Both the position numbers and the translations under genes were made by a program. DNA of 64,000 bases from Tetraselmis striata (lineage: Eukaryota; Chlorophyta; Chlorodendrophyceae; Chlorodendrales; Chlorodendraceae), in NCBI GenBank assembly GCA_006384855.1, contig VCJN01002089.1, positions 62,001 through 126,000 of the forward strand, read 5' to 3'. Position 1 is the first letter of the stretch. Each line of letters begins with the position of its first letter. Below are positions 54,641 through 64,000 of the stretch, one piece after another. The notes under the pieces were generated by a model that searched no databases, had not been told where the DNA came from, and saw only the letters and a list, made by a program, of their open reading frames with translations.

Positions 54641-54957
54641 TTTGGGGGGGGGGGGGGGGGGCTCCGACTGGCACTCGTACCACCTACCCACTGATACACC
54701 GATGGCCGTCAGAACTCGCTTACAAGTAACAGCTGATATTTGGTCACGTCTATATCCCAACGCAAACATGAGATCGGGGGTTAATCGGAACTGGCAGCTG
54801 GTGCGCCCAGACGATCACGTGTACAGGTAGCTTAGCCAGGTGAGGGCAGGCGTGCTATACAATACTAATTGACTTATCTGTGGAGGCGAGGCTGCCATGG
54901 GATCCAATGCATCCTAAAACTAGATTGTCGCTCTGACCCCCCCTCTTCCGCCCCAGG
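53223..54957. other. spacer before the propeller-protein gene
   Basis: Holds the inverted partner (53403-53458) of the repeat at 23-77, a TATACCCT-rich stretch with internal inverted symmetry at about 53660-53712, and a T-run next to a G-run (about 54624-54661). Frames at 53655-54104 and 54291-54596 are not supported by any recognisable family. Confidence 0.4.
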
Positions 54958-57900
54958 ATGCGCGCTCTGTTGATTCCTTTGCTTGCGCTGCTGGGTACAA
55001 GCGCAGTGCTTGCTGACACATCAAACTCGAACCCATGGGGTAAGACCCACGCCTTCACCTTCAACCAGCGGATCCGTGTTCGTACATGCCCACCAGCGAT
55101 CATGCAAGCCTTATCTAAAATCTTGGCTGAATGACTTGTTGCATGTGCAGTGACCCAAGCGTCCGGGCACGAGAAGGACGGACATGGCTTGAACTGGGAT
55201 GTGGGGGTCTTTAAAGGGCAGGGCGTCAGCGATGTTTTCCCAAAGCAGGTGAGTTATCCATCGTTGCATCACCCAGATCAAGCCACTCTTTGCTAGTTCA
55301 ACTCGCAGTGCGGCTCATCACACTGGATTCAGCCAGGCGGAGCGAGCCTGCCATGATTTAACCTCAGCATGTTCTTACTCATCTCGTGTCTCTGTTGCAA
55401 AACGTTTCGGTCTGTGCCCGCGGCAGATTGAGAGTGATCCTCTCCGAAGCACCTTCTACGTCACTGGATCCTGGCGGGGAACCGTCAAGCTGGGGGAGCA
55501 GACAATGACGTCAATCGCATGCGTCGACAGCCAGGAGTGCTCGTTCTTTGTCATGAAGATGGCTGCGTCGCCCACCGGCGATGCCCCCCAGGCGCGCATG
55601 GCCTCCCAGGCCACCGCCGCAAAGTGCTGCGAGCACGCTTCTCCGTTGGCATGCTGATCCTCTGGCGAGTGAGGCGCAGCATCATGACCGGCTACTGAAG
55701 CCCATGCTGCTCTCGTTGCACTCCCTGCAGGTGATGTGGGCAAGAACGCTGGTGCAGCCAAGCAGCAACTCGACCGTGCTGTCCCAGAACTCAATGGATG
55801 TTGGCCCGGATGGAGGGGTGGTCATTGACGGCCAGTTCTGCTTCGGCGACATTGTGGTGCGCGCACCCCCCCCCCCCCCCCCCCACCGCCCCACAGGTCG
55901 TCCACGCGGAACTGTGTTGGGTTTTCGTGGGTTGAAGACATGCACGGCTGACAGTTTTGCGTGTTGCATCTGTTTCAAGGTGGGCGATGGCGATGACAGC
56001 AAATTACTAACACATGACGCAGACCAGGCCAAGGGGCAATGCCTGGGCTTCGTCGCCAAGTTTGACCCAAACGGGAAGCTGGAATGGGCGAATAGAATCG
56101 GCATGAACAACCGTGTCATGAGGGAGGGGCAGCTGAGGGTGCACTCCAAGACCGGCGACGTTTTCATCAGCGGCTTGCTCATGGGCGACGATGTTCAGTA
56201 CGGCGACGCGACCGCCTCCAGCCGGCGCCAGACGGATGGAGACGTCCCGCCTCTGGGCAAGTGCCCCCCCCCCCCCCCTGCTTTCCCTCTTCAAAGTGCA
56301 GCCCCGCCGCCACAATGCTCTGACACTAATGGCTAATGAAGTCCTAATGAATGCGGTGCCTGCAGGCATCTTTGACGACACGGCGCTGCAGTACTCTCAT
56401 CACTTTGCGGTGTGGGCCGCCAAGGTACTCCCCATTTCCCAAGCCGCCCTCCCTCCATGCCCCAATCCACCCCTCGCAGGAACAGCGCGGCGCTGCGCTT
56501 TTGCGGTGGCGCCTTGCACGCCTGTGCCGCTCTGGGGTGTGGCCTCGGCATGGGGATGGGGCCGAGATGGACCGTCATTGGCATTGCTGCTGCGTCTGCT
56601 GCAGGTCGACGGCGGCAGTGGGGACGTGCAGTGGCTGCAGACGCTGAACACGTCCAACACCCAAGTGACCACGCCCAACATGGTGCTGGACGAGTCGCGG
56701 GACAAGCTCTACCTCAGCCTCAGCACGCACGACCCGCCCTTTTACCTCCACACGTCCCAGAACGGGCGGCCAGTGCTGGCGGACGGATTTGTGGTGCAGG
56801 TGAGGGCACGGTCGCATGCTGGCCATACTGGCCGGCCCCTTGCTGGCATGATGCGGATTGCTGACGGATGCGTTGGCGACGCATCCGTGTAACAGCCCGC
56901 ACGTGCTGCGCAGCGGCGCTGACCCCTCTGTTTCGACGTGCAGCTGGACACGGACGGCAGGATGGCGTCTAGGCCCTTCGAGGTGGAGGCGGTGCAGGAG
57001 CAGGCGAGCCCGGAGCAAAGCGACGAGCGCGACCCTGTGGGGCACCTCTCGTACCTCAAGTACATGACCTCGGTGGCGGCGGGCGACGAGGCGGTGTTTG
57101 TGTCCGGCGTCTTCTATGGCACTGTCCGAGTGCAGGGCCGTACCATCCGGTCCAGGTCCCCCCGGTGAGCGCCTCTTGCCGTGGATTTTTCGTGTCTCGT
57201 GCAGAGCTTCCCTCCGATGGAACAAAGCCAGAAGCTTAAAAGCGGTGACCATGCATGTGCGCGCTACCGCGCAGGCATGAGGCGTCCTTTGTGGCCAAGC
57301 TGACCGGGGACGGGATGCAGCTGGAGTGGCTGGAGCTGCTGGAGGCAACCGACAACCTATCGGTGCAACACATTGAGATGTCGGACTCGTCGCTGTACAT
57401 CGTGGGCTGGCTCGTGGGGGAGGCCAGATTTGGCAACAGCGTCGCGCTGTCCGCCGTCAACGGCGACACGGCGCGCTCTGAGTCGTTTGTGCTGGAGATG
57501 AGTCAGTCTAGCGGGCGCGTGAGGTGGGCAGAGAAGGGCTCGGCGGAGGAGTTTGTCGACGCAACGTTTCTGCCAGACACGGTGCGTTCCCGCCGTCCCG
57601 GTAGAAACGGGAGGATAGGGGGGCGGATCTGCCAATCCGCGACGGCCCACGGTACCAGAGCAGGTACTGGTACCGCAGCGCATATCAACATGAATTATTT
57701 GAGGGTGGTGGTGATGCATCCCTTGTACTTATACCCTGCTGACTTGACATTAGCGTGGCCATGTCTCACCCTGGGGCGTGCATGTGGCAGGCGGGCGACG
57801 GCAAGGCTGTCTTGGCGGTGCTCGGTGGCTTCTACTGGACAGCCAAGCTGGACCAGAGCGACGCGGACGCCATCTTTGTGCCGTGGAGCAACGGCGAGCG

Positions 57901-58915
57901 TTCCGACGTGGCAGGCATGGTCATCCTGACTGCGGTGCTTGACCCCAGCAACATCTCTCCGGTTGTGACGTCCGACCGCGGCCTGATTTGGTACGGCCCG
58001 GCGGAGGCCGCGCCAGCTCTGCCGGGGAGCTGGGAGGGGGAGGGCGAGCGGGAGGATGTGCGCCCGCCCGGCCCGGTGGACAACACCCGCGGGGTGGACT
58101 ACAGCCCGGCCGCGCGGGAGGACATGCTGCGCACGCAGCGGGAGAACCAGGAGAGGCTCGCTGCAGAGGCGGAGGCGGCCGATCTGGCCCGCGTGCAGGC
58201 GGCCGCCCCGCCGGCGGGCCGCGAGGACGACAGCGGCCCGCTGTCAGTGCTGTCGATCGCGCTCATCGCCCTCGCGGTGCTGGTGGGCCTGCTCGCGCTG
58301 GCCGGCACCCTGGGCGTTGTCACCGTCTGCGTGCGCAAGCGCAGCCTGCAGAGAATGTACACCAACTGGCGCTACACCGCCGAGTCGCTGCCAGGCCACA
58401 GCCGCACCGTCTCCTCCATGGGCAGCTTCTTTGGGGGGCCCAGCCACGCGACGTCCGCCGCCCCCAGCGCCCACCACAGCAGGAACCCCTCCGACGTCGT
58501 GGCCAGCCTTGCGCTCGTGCGAATGGCCCACCTCCCGCCCAGCGCCACCGAGCCCGCGAGCGGCCCGGACCCCGCGCAGCTGTCCCACATCCTCAACGGA
58601 CTGGAGGACAAGCCCAAGGTACGCCCCCCCCCCCCCCCCCCCCCTCTCTCTCAAAGCGCAGTACACTGTGTAGCGAGTGCCGGGTGACGTGTCGGGGATG
58701 AGATGCCCATGTGTCATACGGTGGCTTCTGTCTTCCAACATGGCGTGCGAGCCTCCGGGCTCACCCCCCGGAATGCATCAGCCGTGGGTGGGCTGAATGC
58801 TGTCACCTGAGTGTGCCTTGTTGGGACTGCTGCGCAGGCCACTGGCACAAGCTGCAGTGCGGCGCCGGACGAAGTGACGATCGACCTCACAGCGGCGCCG
58901 CCGCAGGACAAGTAG
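54958..58915 (+). CDS. single-pass membrane protein with beta-propeller-like repeats (11 exons)
   Basis: Predicted join(54958..55039,55151..55248,55427..55618,55731..55856,55980..56256,56366..56424,56605..56799,56944..57164,57275..57581,57791..58618,58838..58915), about 820 aa. A signal peptide (MRALLIPLLALLGTSAVLA) is followed by an ectodomain with about six blade-like repeats of SBBP/propeller type: FYVTGSWRGTVKLGEQ, VFISGLLMGDDVQYGD, VFVSGVFYGTVRVQGR with SFVAKLTGDG, and LYIVGWLVGEARFGNS with SFVLEMSQSSGRVRW. Then comes a Glu/Ala helical stalk, one transmembrane helix (VLSIALIALAVLVGLLALAG) and a basic, Ser-rich cytosolic tail. Exon 5 ends at a GC-AG intron with the consensus GCAAGT donor. 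The exon 3 donor is unresolved (no GT in phase; GC at 55619, or another non-canonical site near 55583). A surface receptor/adhesin-like role is inference. Confidence 0.72.
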
Positions 58916-59501
58916 AGCAGCAGCAGCAGCAGCACCTCCACATGGGACGCGGGGCTCCGCTACAAAGAGTGGTGCCGCGCCCCCCACCACCTACCTAGCA
59001 CCCCCCCCATGCCCGCCCCCGCCATGTGCGGTGGCGCTTTGTACATAGCGGTGCGCTGCAATGGTAGACAGCAAGGGGCAAAGGCTCGGCTATGTCAGGA
59101 GCTGTTCATAGCCGCCGGCGTCTGTGAAGCTGAAACACGCGGCTACGCCGACGCCATCTTTCTCCTGAGCTGTGGCAGACTGGCGCGACACTGACAGCCC
59201 CGCGCTTGTTACGGCCTGGCCCGTGTTGCCATCTCCGAGCACCTTGCACATCAGGTGCCATGTCAGCTGGCAATTTTCGTTGTGGATCTCCGCCGCTGGT
59301 GAGTGTGAGTACCACAGGCCGTTATTGTACCGCCCTGATCTCCCCGCAACCACAGGCAACAGTTCAGGGTTGCCTCTGTCCACAGCCCATGGTACCGCTG
59401 CCTACAGTTGCATTACTGCCTGCATGTAGTAGGGGCTTATACTTGTATAGCGAGCCTGGCATTGTTTCATCCGGCACAGATCCCCCAGTCGAGCTGCGCA
59501 A
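58916..59501. other. intergenic stretch between convergent genes
   Basis: 3' flank of the propeller gene and of the minus-strand GWYS-repeat gene. Nothing else is supported. Confidence 0.5.
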
Positions 59502-60989
59502 TCACGTGTCGGCCCTCAAGACCACACGCGTCCAGTCGGCGTCCTCGTTTCCGGCATGCGCCGGCGGCTTGAAGTGCGCGTACACCTGCCCGGCCTCATT
59601 GACCACACCGTGCCAGCAGAAGCCGCCCATCCGCGCGTCGGACAGCAGCAGCCGGCAGGCTTCCTCCAAGCTGCAGGCGGGAAGGCAGGCAGCGACATTG
59701 TGAGTACAGTATTTTCCATGCAATATCGTGGGCACTTTGCGATCCTTCGCTGCTTGCCCTTTGCGATCCCGAAAGCATACGGCAACTTCAAGCCCCAAGC
59801 TGCTGCTTTAGTCCGAGATTTGATGCTAATGATGAACTACTCAGCATATGTATAGAATTATATAAAGGCCCTGGTGGCGGAAAACAAAAAACGAATAGTA
59901 ACCCCTATTTTGTTAACAATTACGCACCCTAGTATTTCCCACTGCCTGCCGATTGGCCCGGATTCATGCCATGCTTGAGCGGTTCCTTGAACACTGCCCT
60001 GCATGTGGCGGTGGTGAATCTGAGACTATCGAACATATGTTGGTGGAGTGCCCGCGGTGGGCGGGGGTATCACGTCATAATTTTGGGGTTGTTAGTTCCA
60101 GAGTTCAGGGATTTTGTTAGTAGTTAGGTTATTGCGTCAACACCTGAGGACCTAACTGCCCTTATTTTGGTCGTGGTCTCCCCCTCCCTTCACGGCGCCA
60201 TGGATTTTACTGGAAATGGGAAGATTTTCCAGCTATGGCGTCGGGCCCTCCCTCACATTGCCTTCTTTGTTGCACATGTATCGCACTCCCGAAATGCTTT
60301 GCTCCGCGGGTTGGGGGCTTGCCCCAACTCGCATTACTCGAATGGGCCGACGCCCAAACGGGTAGGGCGGACCTTTCGTGGTCAGTGCCGGGTATTTTGA
60401 TGGTAGTGTTTTAGACGGTGATCCAACAGTGTTGGAAATTCCGTCACTGGCTTCAAATTAGTCTTGCAGAATGCTTCGGCAATTTGCTTGATGACTAAAA
60501 CGGAGCGTCGCCTACCCGGGGCTTTCCGTAACAGGATTGCTGCCTAAACGGCCGTCGTAGAGTAGACGCTGCAAGGGTTTCACTGGTGCCAGTCCTGTCC
60601 CGGGGGCGGAAAAAAAACCCCCTATTTTGTGTACCGCGGGGATGTCGCTGGCGTGGGAGCCACCTGTACCAGCCCTCGGCGATGTCGTCCCCCACCACGA
60701 GCGCACCGGGGAAAGCCTCCAGGCGCGAGCCCCCGTCCACCTCAGGCAGCGATATCTTGAGCTGGTGGCTCCACTCGGCATCCTGGTTGCAACCTTGCCC
60801 CGGCGGCTTGAAGTGCACGTAGGTGTAGGTGTCCTCTGGCGCGTCGGGAGGCCCGCGCCATGTGAAGCCGCCTACCTCGGGGTTGGCCTGCGCCACCTCT
60901 CGCGCGGCCTCTAGACTGTACCAGCCCTCGGCCACGTCGCCGCCGCCAGCGAGCGCTCCCTGCCGAGATGGCAGCAGCAGGGACCCCAT
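59502..60989 (-). CDS. two-repeat GWYS/HFKPP-domain protein, unknown function
   Basis: Predicted complement(join(59502..59670,60664..60989)), 164 aa; GT-AG intron in phase 2 splits the Ser codon of the second GWYS. The protein is two copies of one domain of about 65 residues: (1) DVAEGWYSLEAAREVAQANP, EVGGFTWRG, YTYVHFKPPGQGCNQDAEW; (2) DIAEGWYSLEEACRLLLSDA, RMGGFCWHG, VYAHFKPPAHAGNEDADW. The motif series G-W-Y-S...A...GGF-W...HFKPP...N-x-D-A-x-W is tightly conserved between repeats. No named family is recognised; a secreted, WSC- or carbohydrate-like role would be speculation. The start is the first Met (MGSLLLPSRQ) with upstream AGAAATGG; a further upstream exon is possible. The 1-kb intron holds a retroelement copy. 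Confidence 0.65.
59916..60617 (+). mobile_element. about 700-bp LINE-derived element, copy B, in an intron
   Basis: Same ends as copy A (ACAATTACGCACCC ... GGGGGCGGAAAAAAA). Flanked by AACCCCTATTTTGT (59900-59913) and AACCCCCTATTTTGT (about 60616-60630): a 14-bp target duplication with one C length difference. The A-rich 3' end and this duplication show target-primed retrotransposition. The coding stretch is more damaged than in copy A. It is inserted antisense to the GWYS-repeat gene. Confidence 0.75.
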
Positions 60990-61498
60990 TTCTGCCGCCA
61001 GCCGGCCAAATGCGGAGACGGGGCGAAGTGGGATGGGAGTAGGAAAATCAGGCAGTCGTTCTGATTTTACATCCTGGGGTGGCGTGCGGAGGGCAGTAAG
61101 CCCTAAAAGCCCCGTCCGGTCGATAAGAGCAAGGTCGTCCGTCCGATTGCTCTTCTGGTCGATTTCTCGGGGCCAGCATCAGGAGACGGTATCGTCAGCC
61201 CATGCTTCACTTAGTTAGACCGAATGTACATGTAGTAGTCGCGACCTTCAAGGTAATGCGGTTCTTGGCCTCAATCTCGGCTTTTCCCACTGCGGCGCGT
61301 ACATTGCTCAATGGCGGAGCTGCTCAAGCTTCAGTTGAGTCGCACTCGGTACTAGGACCTGCTCTTGCGCCGCTAGCCAAGAACCTGTTCATATATTCGG
61401 TGGAAGAGAACGGGCTGCTGTGCTCGTCGGAAAACGCCGAGCCATGGGAAAGCCTCGGCGGAGCCGCGCTCTGTTGAGGAACAACCGAACAATATGTG
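60990..61498. other. upstream region of the GWYS-repeat gene
   Basis: No supported frame. The plus frame at 61202-61477 lacks any recognisable family. Confidence 0.45.
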
Positions 61499-61513
61499 AT
61501 AGATTTCACTGGT

Positions 61514-61533
61514 TTAGGGTTTAGGGTTTAGGG
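61514..61533 (+). repeat. (TTTAGGG)3 interstitial telomeric repeat
   Basis: Plant/trebouxiophyte-type telomere units lying exactly between the left target duplication and the retroelement body. It is not a chromosome end, because unique sequence continues on both sides. Confidence 0.85.
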
Positions 61534-61545
61534 TAAACTGCTAAG

Positions 61546-61959
61546 TTGGCAGCGGACCGGGCGTTTTCCGCCCCAGTGCTGCAGGGTGTTCACCGGTACT
61601 ACCCTTTTGTGGTTGAGGACCGCGGCCGTCTCGGGAAGTCCGCTTTGACGGTGGTCTACATCTTCGCGGTGCTGTTGGCTGTGCGCAACTTCCCTGGCGG
61701 TCCTTCCGCCCCGACCTCTTGCTTTCTTCGTGGTCAATCCGTTCAAGCACTTCGAAACTTTGTCGCCAGCCAACCTGCTGAGTTCCGCCGTCACCTGTCG
61801 CGCACACGGCGGGGGCTGTTGCAGCGGGTCTCGGCTTGCGTGCATGGCACCCTGGGCGGCATTCTCTCTGCCGGTGTGCAGATGGCCAAGTCTGATGCGT
61901 GTGCTCGTGCCCACTCTGCGTCTTCTCATGTTACTGCTTCCACCCCGCAGTCGCTGTAG
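61546..61959 (+). pseudogene. C-terminal fragment of LINE ORF2 with RLE motif
   Basis: 137 codons ending TASTPQSL. The segment YYPFVVEDRGRLGKSALTVV parallels the VVEEGGRLGEHLLALL segment of the LINE at 33.7-37.5 kb, the conserved end of the restriction-like endonuclease domain. Reverse transcriptase and upstream domains are missing by 5' truncation, so the fragment is non-functional. Confidence 0.65.
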
Positions 61960-62045
61960 AGGACCTTTCTGATTGCCTTTTATTTTGGTGATTTCCGATA
62001 TCGCCTTCTGCTGCTAGCTCATGTAATTATATAGATTTCACTGGT

Positions 62046-63003
62046 CTGTTGTTATTTGATCTACTGATCTGATGGGAAGACCACCAGCTGCACTTTAAGG
62101 CAGACTGCAATGCCCCCTGGGTGCTGGATGTGTAGTTGTGCCGATGTTTGGTAGTTTACTAGTACATAGATAGTATATAGAGGGCGGAATGTATTAAGGC
62201 GCTGAGAGCTCCGGCCTCGCTCAGCTCCCCAAGGAGGTCAGCTCCTTGAGAGAGCCATGCGTAAGCGTGTGACCAACATGCCCACTCTAGAATGGCCTCA
62301 GCTGGTCATGCAACGCTGGGCATCACTCCAACCAGTAGTTTAGGCTTTAGAGACAAAAGCCGCCATAATGGTGGCTCAACATGCTTCACATACTAGAAAT
62401 GCAGCAGTGTTTAGGTGCACCAGCTAGTAGTCCCAGCTGAGCCCACAGCTAGCATGAGATGCTGCTGGTAGTAATGTTACAGTTCTATTGAGCCCTAAGA
62501 ACTGTAACATATTCTACGTCACCTTCAGATGTTGCCTATCTCCAAGGCAACATGTCTCCAAAAGGTTCTGGCATACTCCACGCCGGAGTTGCATTGCTAA
62601 ATTACACCCCATTGCTATATATGTTCGCGTGGATGTTGCTTTGGCTGCCCCCACATGGGCCTCTTTTGGCTGCATTTTTCGGTTACCCTTTTCGGTTTTC
62701 CGAGCGCATGTGGCGCTCTTGTTTCCAACACCCGTGTGATGAGGAGGGGTGTGTCGGTCACTGAGTGACACTCCTAGGCATGCTCGTGTGCTGCAGTCTA
62801 CAACCCTCTCGTGCGATTTTCGAGCCCTCGCTGACATCAGTGCTTTGGCACTAGGGTCTTTCTAGCTGGTTGTGTGGGAGCAAGGCGCCCAAGTCTTACA
62901 GAAAGGCGGACGCAGCAGTGGCACTAGGCCCCACCTTGCGGGCATATACTATAGTAAGAACCCCTTAGTATGTGTAACTCGCTAACCCTCGCCACCTCTC
63001 ATC
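62046..63003 (+). other. possible LTR/leader of the element starting here
   Basis: Non-coding, beginning near TGTTGTTATTTGATCTACTG, reminiscent of the Copia LTR start TGTTGTTTGATACC but otherwise different. A gag-like frame follows at 63004. No primer-binding site or second LTR is visible within the window, so an LTR call is not possible. Confidence 0.3.
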
Positions 63004-63999
63004 ATGGCGGACGCTGATCCGCAAGCAATTGAGACCGGTGACATCGTCACAGATGGTGCTGCACCTGGAGCAGAACAAATTACGTTTGCTAATACAGCCG
63101 TTGCTGTTACTGCTGCGGAGGCCCAAGCCACCGTGCAACATCATCAGGCTCTTGCTGCCGCTGCCGCCGCAGCTGGGCGACAAGCTCCGCTTAGTGATGT
63201 TGCAACCGCTCTTGCTGCTGCGGAGGCTCATGCAGCGAGTACTACTGCTCGTGCCGCAGCTGCTGCCCAAACAGCAGCAGATGACCGTCAGCTGCGCCGT
63301 GAAGCTGAACTCGAGCCCAAGCAGCTCACACACTTTCAATTGTCGGGCCGGCAGGACATCCCAGCCTTCCGTCAGTTGGTGAGTCGTGCAATTCAAGCAA
63401 TTCATCAAGAATCAGCCTGGCTATCGCACCATCTTTGAGCCCAGTGATGCTGATGACATCTGCAGCGCGTATCACCACCAGCGGGTCTCCCATCTGCTCT
63501 TGTCAATGCTTGACAAGCACCCGAAAGCATCGCAGTCAATGCGATTCAAACAGCCAATGAGAATGTTGGGCCCGGTGGTCGGCATGCTCACCGCTGTTTG
63601 GAAGCTCCGAGTCTCGAGTTCATCCCAAGTCATGAAGGTGAAGCCCTCGAGCGGAGTCGTGATTTGGATGAGGAACAACGCTCAACTGAGAATGTGCGTG
63701 AAGACGCTCGCCGCATGGAGCAGTGCCGCAGTGCGCTTCTGGATGCAAATGGTCACACTACAGATCGTGAAATGCCGACCCTTTTCAAACATGGCATGAA
63801 TCCCGACATGGAGGTCTACCGCGTTGCACTGCGCATGGACACCTCGCTCACCACCTTTGCTCGTTACAAAGCGACGCTCTTCCAGTCACTCCCAAGTCCC
63901 AGCGCGGACTCGACTGGCGCCTTTACCGCCATTTCTGCTCAGCCACCCGCACCACCACCGGCAGGATTTTCCACCGCCGCCAACTGCCCCATCAAGTGA
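63004..63999 (+). pseudogene. gag-like polyprotein start, frameshifted, cut by window end
   Basis: Begins MADADPQAIETGDIVTDGAA. An Ala-rich helical region (AEAQATVQHHQALAAAAAAA) leads to HFQLSGRQDIPAFRQ; coding then moves to another frame (FIKNQPGYRTIFEPSDADDI, SHLLLSMLDKHPKASQSMRF) near 63375-63400 and again near 63600 (EAPSLEFIPSHEGEALERSR...MNPDMEVYRVALRMDTSLTT). The three pieces follow each other without overlap, as expected for one gene with two single-base shifts. Composition and domain style suggest a retroelement capsid protein; no protease or RT is reached before the window ends. Confidence 0.45.
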
Positions 64000-64000
64000 C

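Larger units (their letters stand above)
61499..62045 (+). mobile_element. 5'-truncated RLE-type retroelement with telomeric repeats at its 5' junction
   Basis: The 15-bp duplication ATAGATTTCACTGGT stands at 61499-61513 and 62031-62045. Between them the insert begins at once with TTAGGGTTTAGGGTTTAGGG (three telomere-type repeats), then about 430 nt of coding sequence and a 3' end ...GCTAGCTCATGTAATTAT. The same 3' end occurs in the stubs at 184-223 and 44562-44627. Loss of the 5' part, a target duplication and a fixed 3' end define a LINE-type insertion. Confidence 0.78.

Noticed and set aside
61514-61533. chromosome end
   Set aside because: TTTAGGG units are only about three and sit inside a retroelement target duplication, with unique sequence on both sides.

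Overview
The window is nuclear DNA of a eukaryote, most likely a GC-rich chlorophyte green alga. Five signs point there. Most genes are split into short exons by GT-AG introns, with one clear GC-AG intron. TGTAA polyadenylation-type signals lie downstream of several genes. One predicted protein carries a twin-arginine, thylakoid-style targeting segment. The Ubl plus LRR gene has a plant-type architecture. An internal (TTTAGGG)3 tract is of the plant/trebouxiophyte telomere type. The species cannot be named from the sequence. Exon structures below are hand-made from splice motifs, reading phase and family conservation; no transcript evidence was available.

Layout. 0.6-5.9 kb: two convergent genes, a BFR1-like coiled-coil protein (+) and a secreted/ER FKBP prolyl isomerase (-). 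5.9-16.0 kb: gene-poor and repeat-rich, including a 2.6 kb TA-flanked Tc1/mariner-like non-autonomous element. 16.0-18.5 kb: a proline iminopeptidase-like hydrolase whose catalytic serine codon reads glycine. 19.17-33.57 kb: a very large near-perfect inverted repeat (arms about 3.9 kb, loop about 55 bp) made largely of short-palindrome satellite units, with a young, structurally complete Copia retrotransposon inserted in its left arm. 33.6-39.3 kb: a near-full-length two-ORF LINE with zinc fingers, reverse transcriptase and a restriction-like endonuclease, broken by one frameshift. 41.0-42.7 kb: histidine acid phosphatase (-). 45.0-46.4 kb: ubiquitin-like plus LRR protein (+). 47.3-48.3 kb: small Rdx/SelW-like protein (-) with an in-frame TGA. 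48.7-53.2 kb: decayed tyrosine-recombinase element with terminal direct repeats. 55.0-58.9 kb: 11-exon single-pass membrane protein with beta-propeller-like repeats (+). 59.5-61.0 kb: two-repeat GWYS-domain protein (-) with a retroelement copy in its intron. 61.5-62.0 kb: truncated retroelement with telomeric repeats at its 5' junction. 62.0-64.0 kb: start of a decayed gag-bearing element cut by the window end.

The host genes show no operon-like or pathway relationship. Between them lies a dense graveyard of retroelements and DNA elements, several with readable target-site duplications. Long homopolymer G/C tracts (14-32 nt) are scattered everywhere, and in six introns of four genes a poly-C run starts right behind the 5' splice site.
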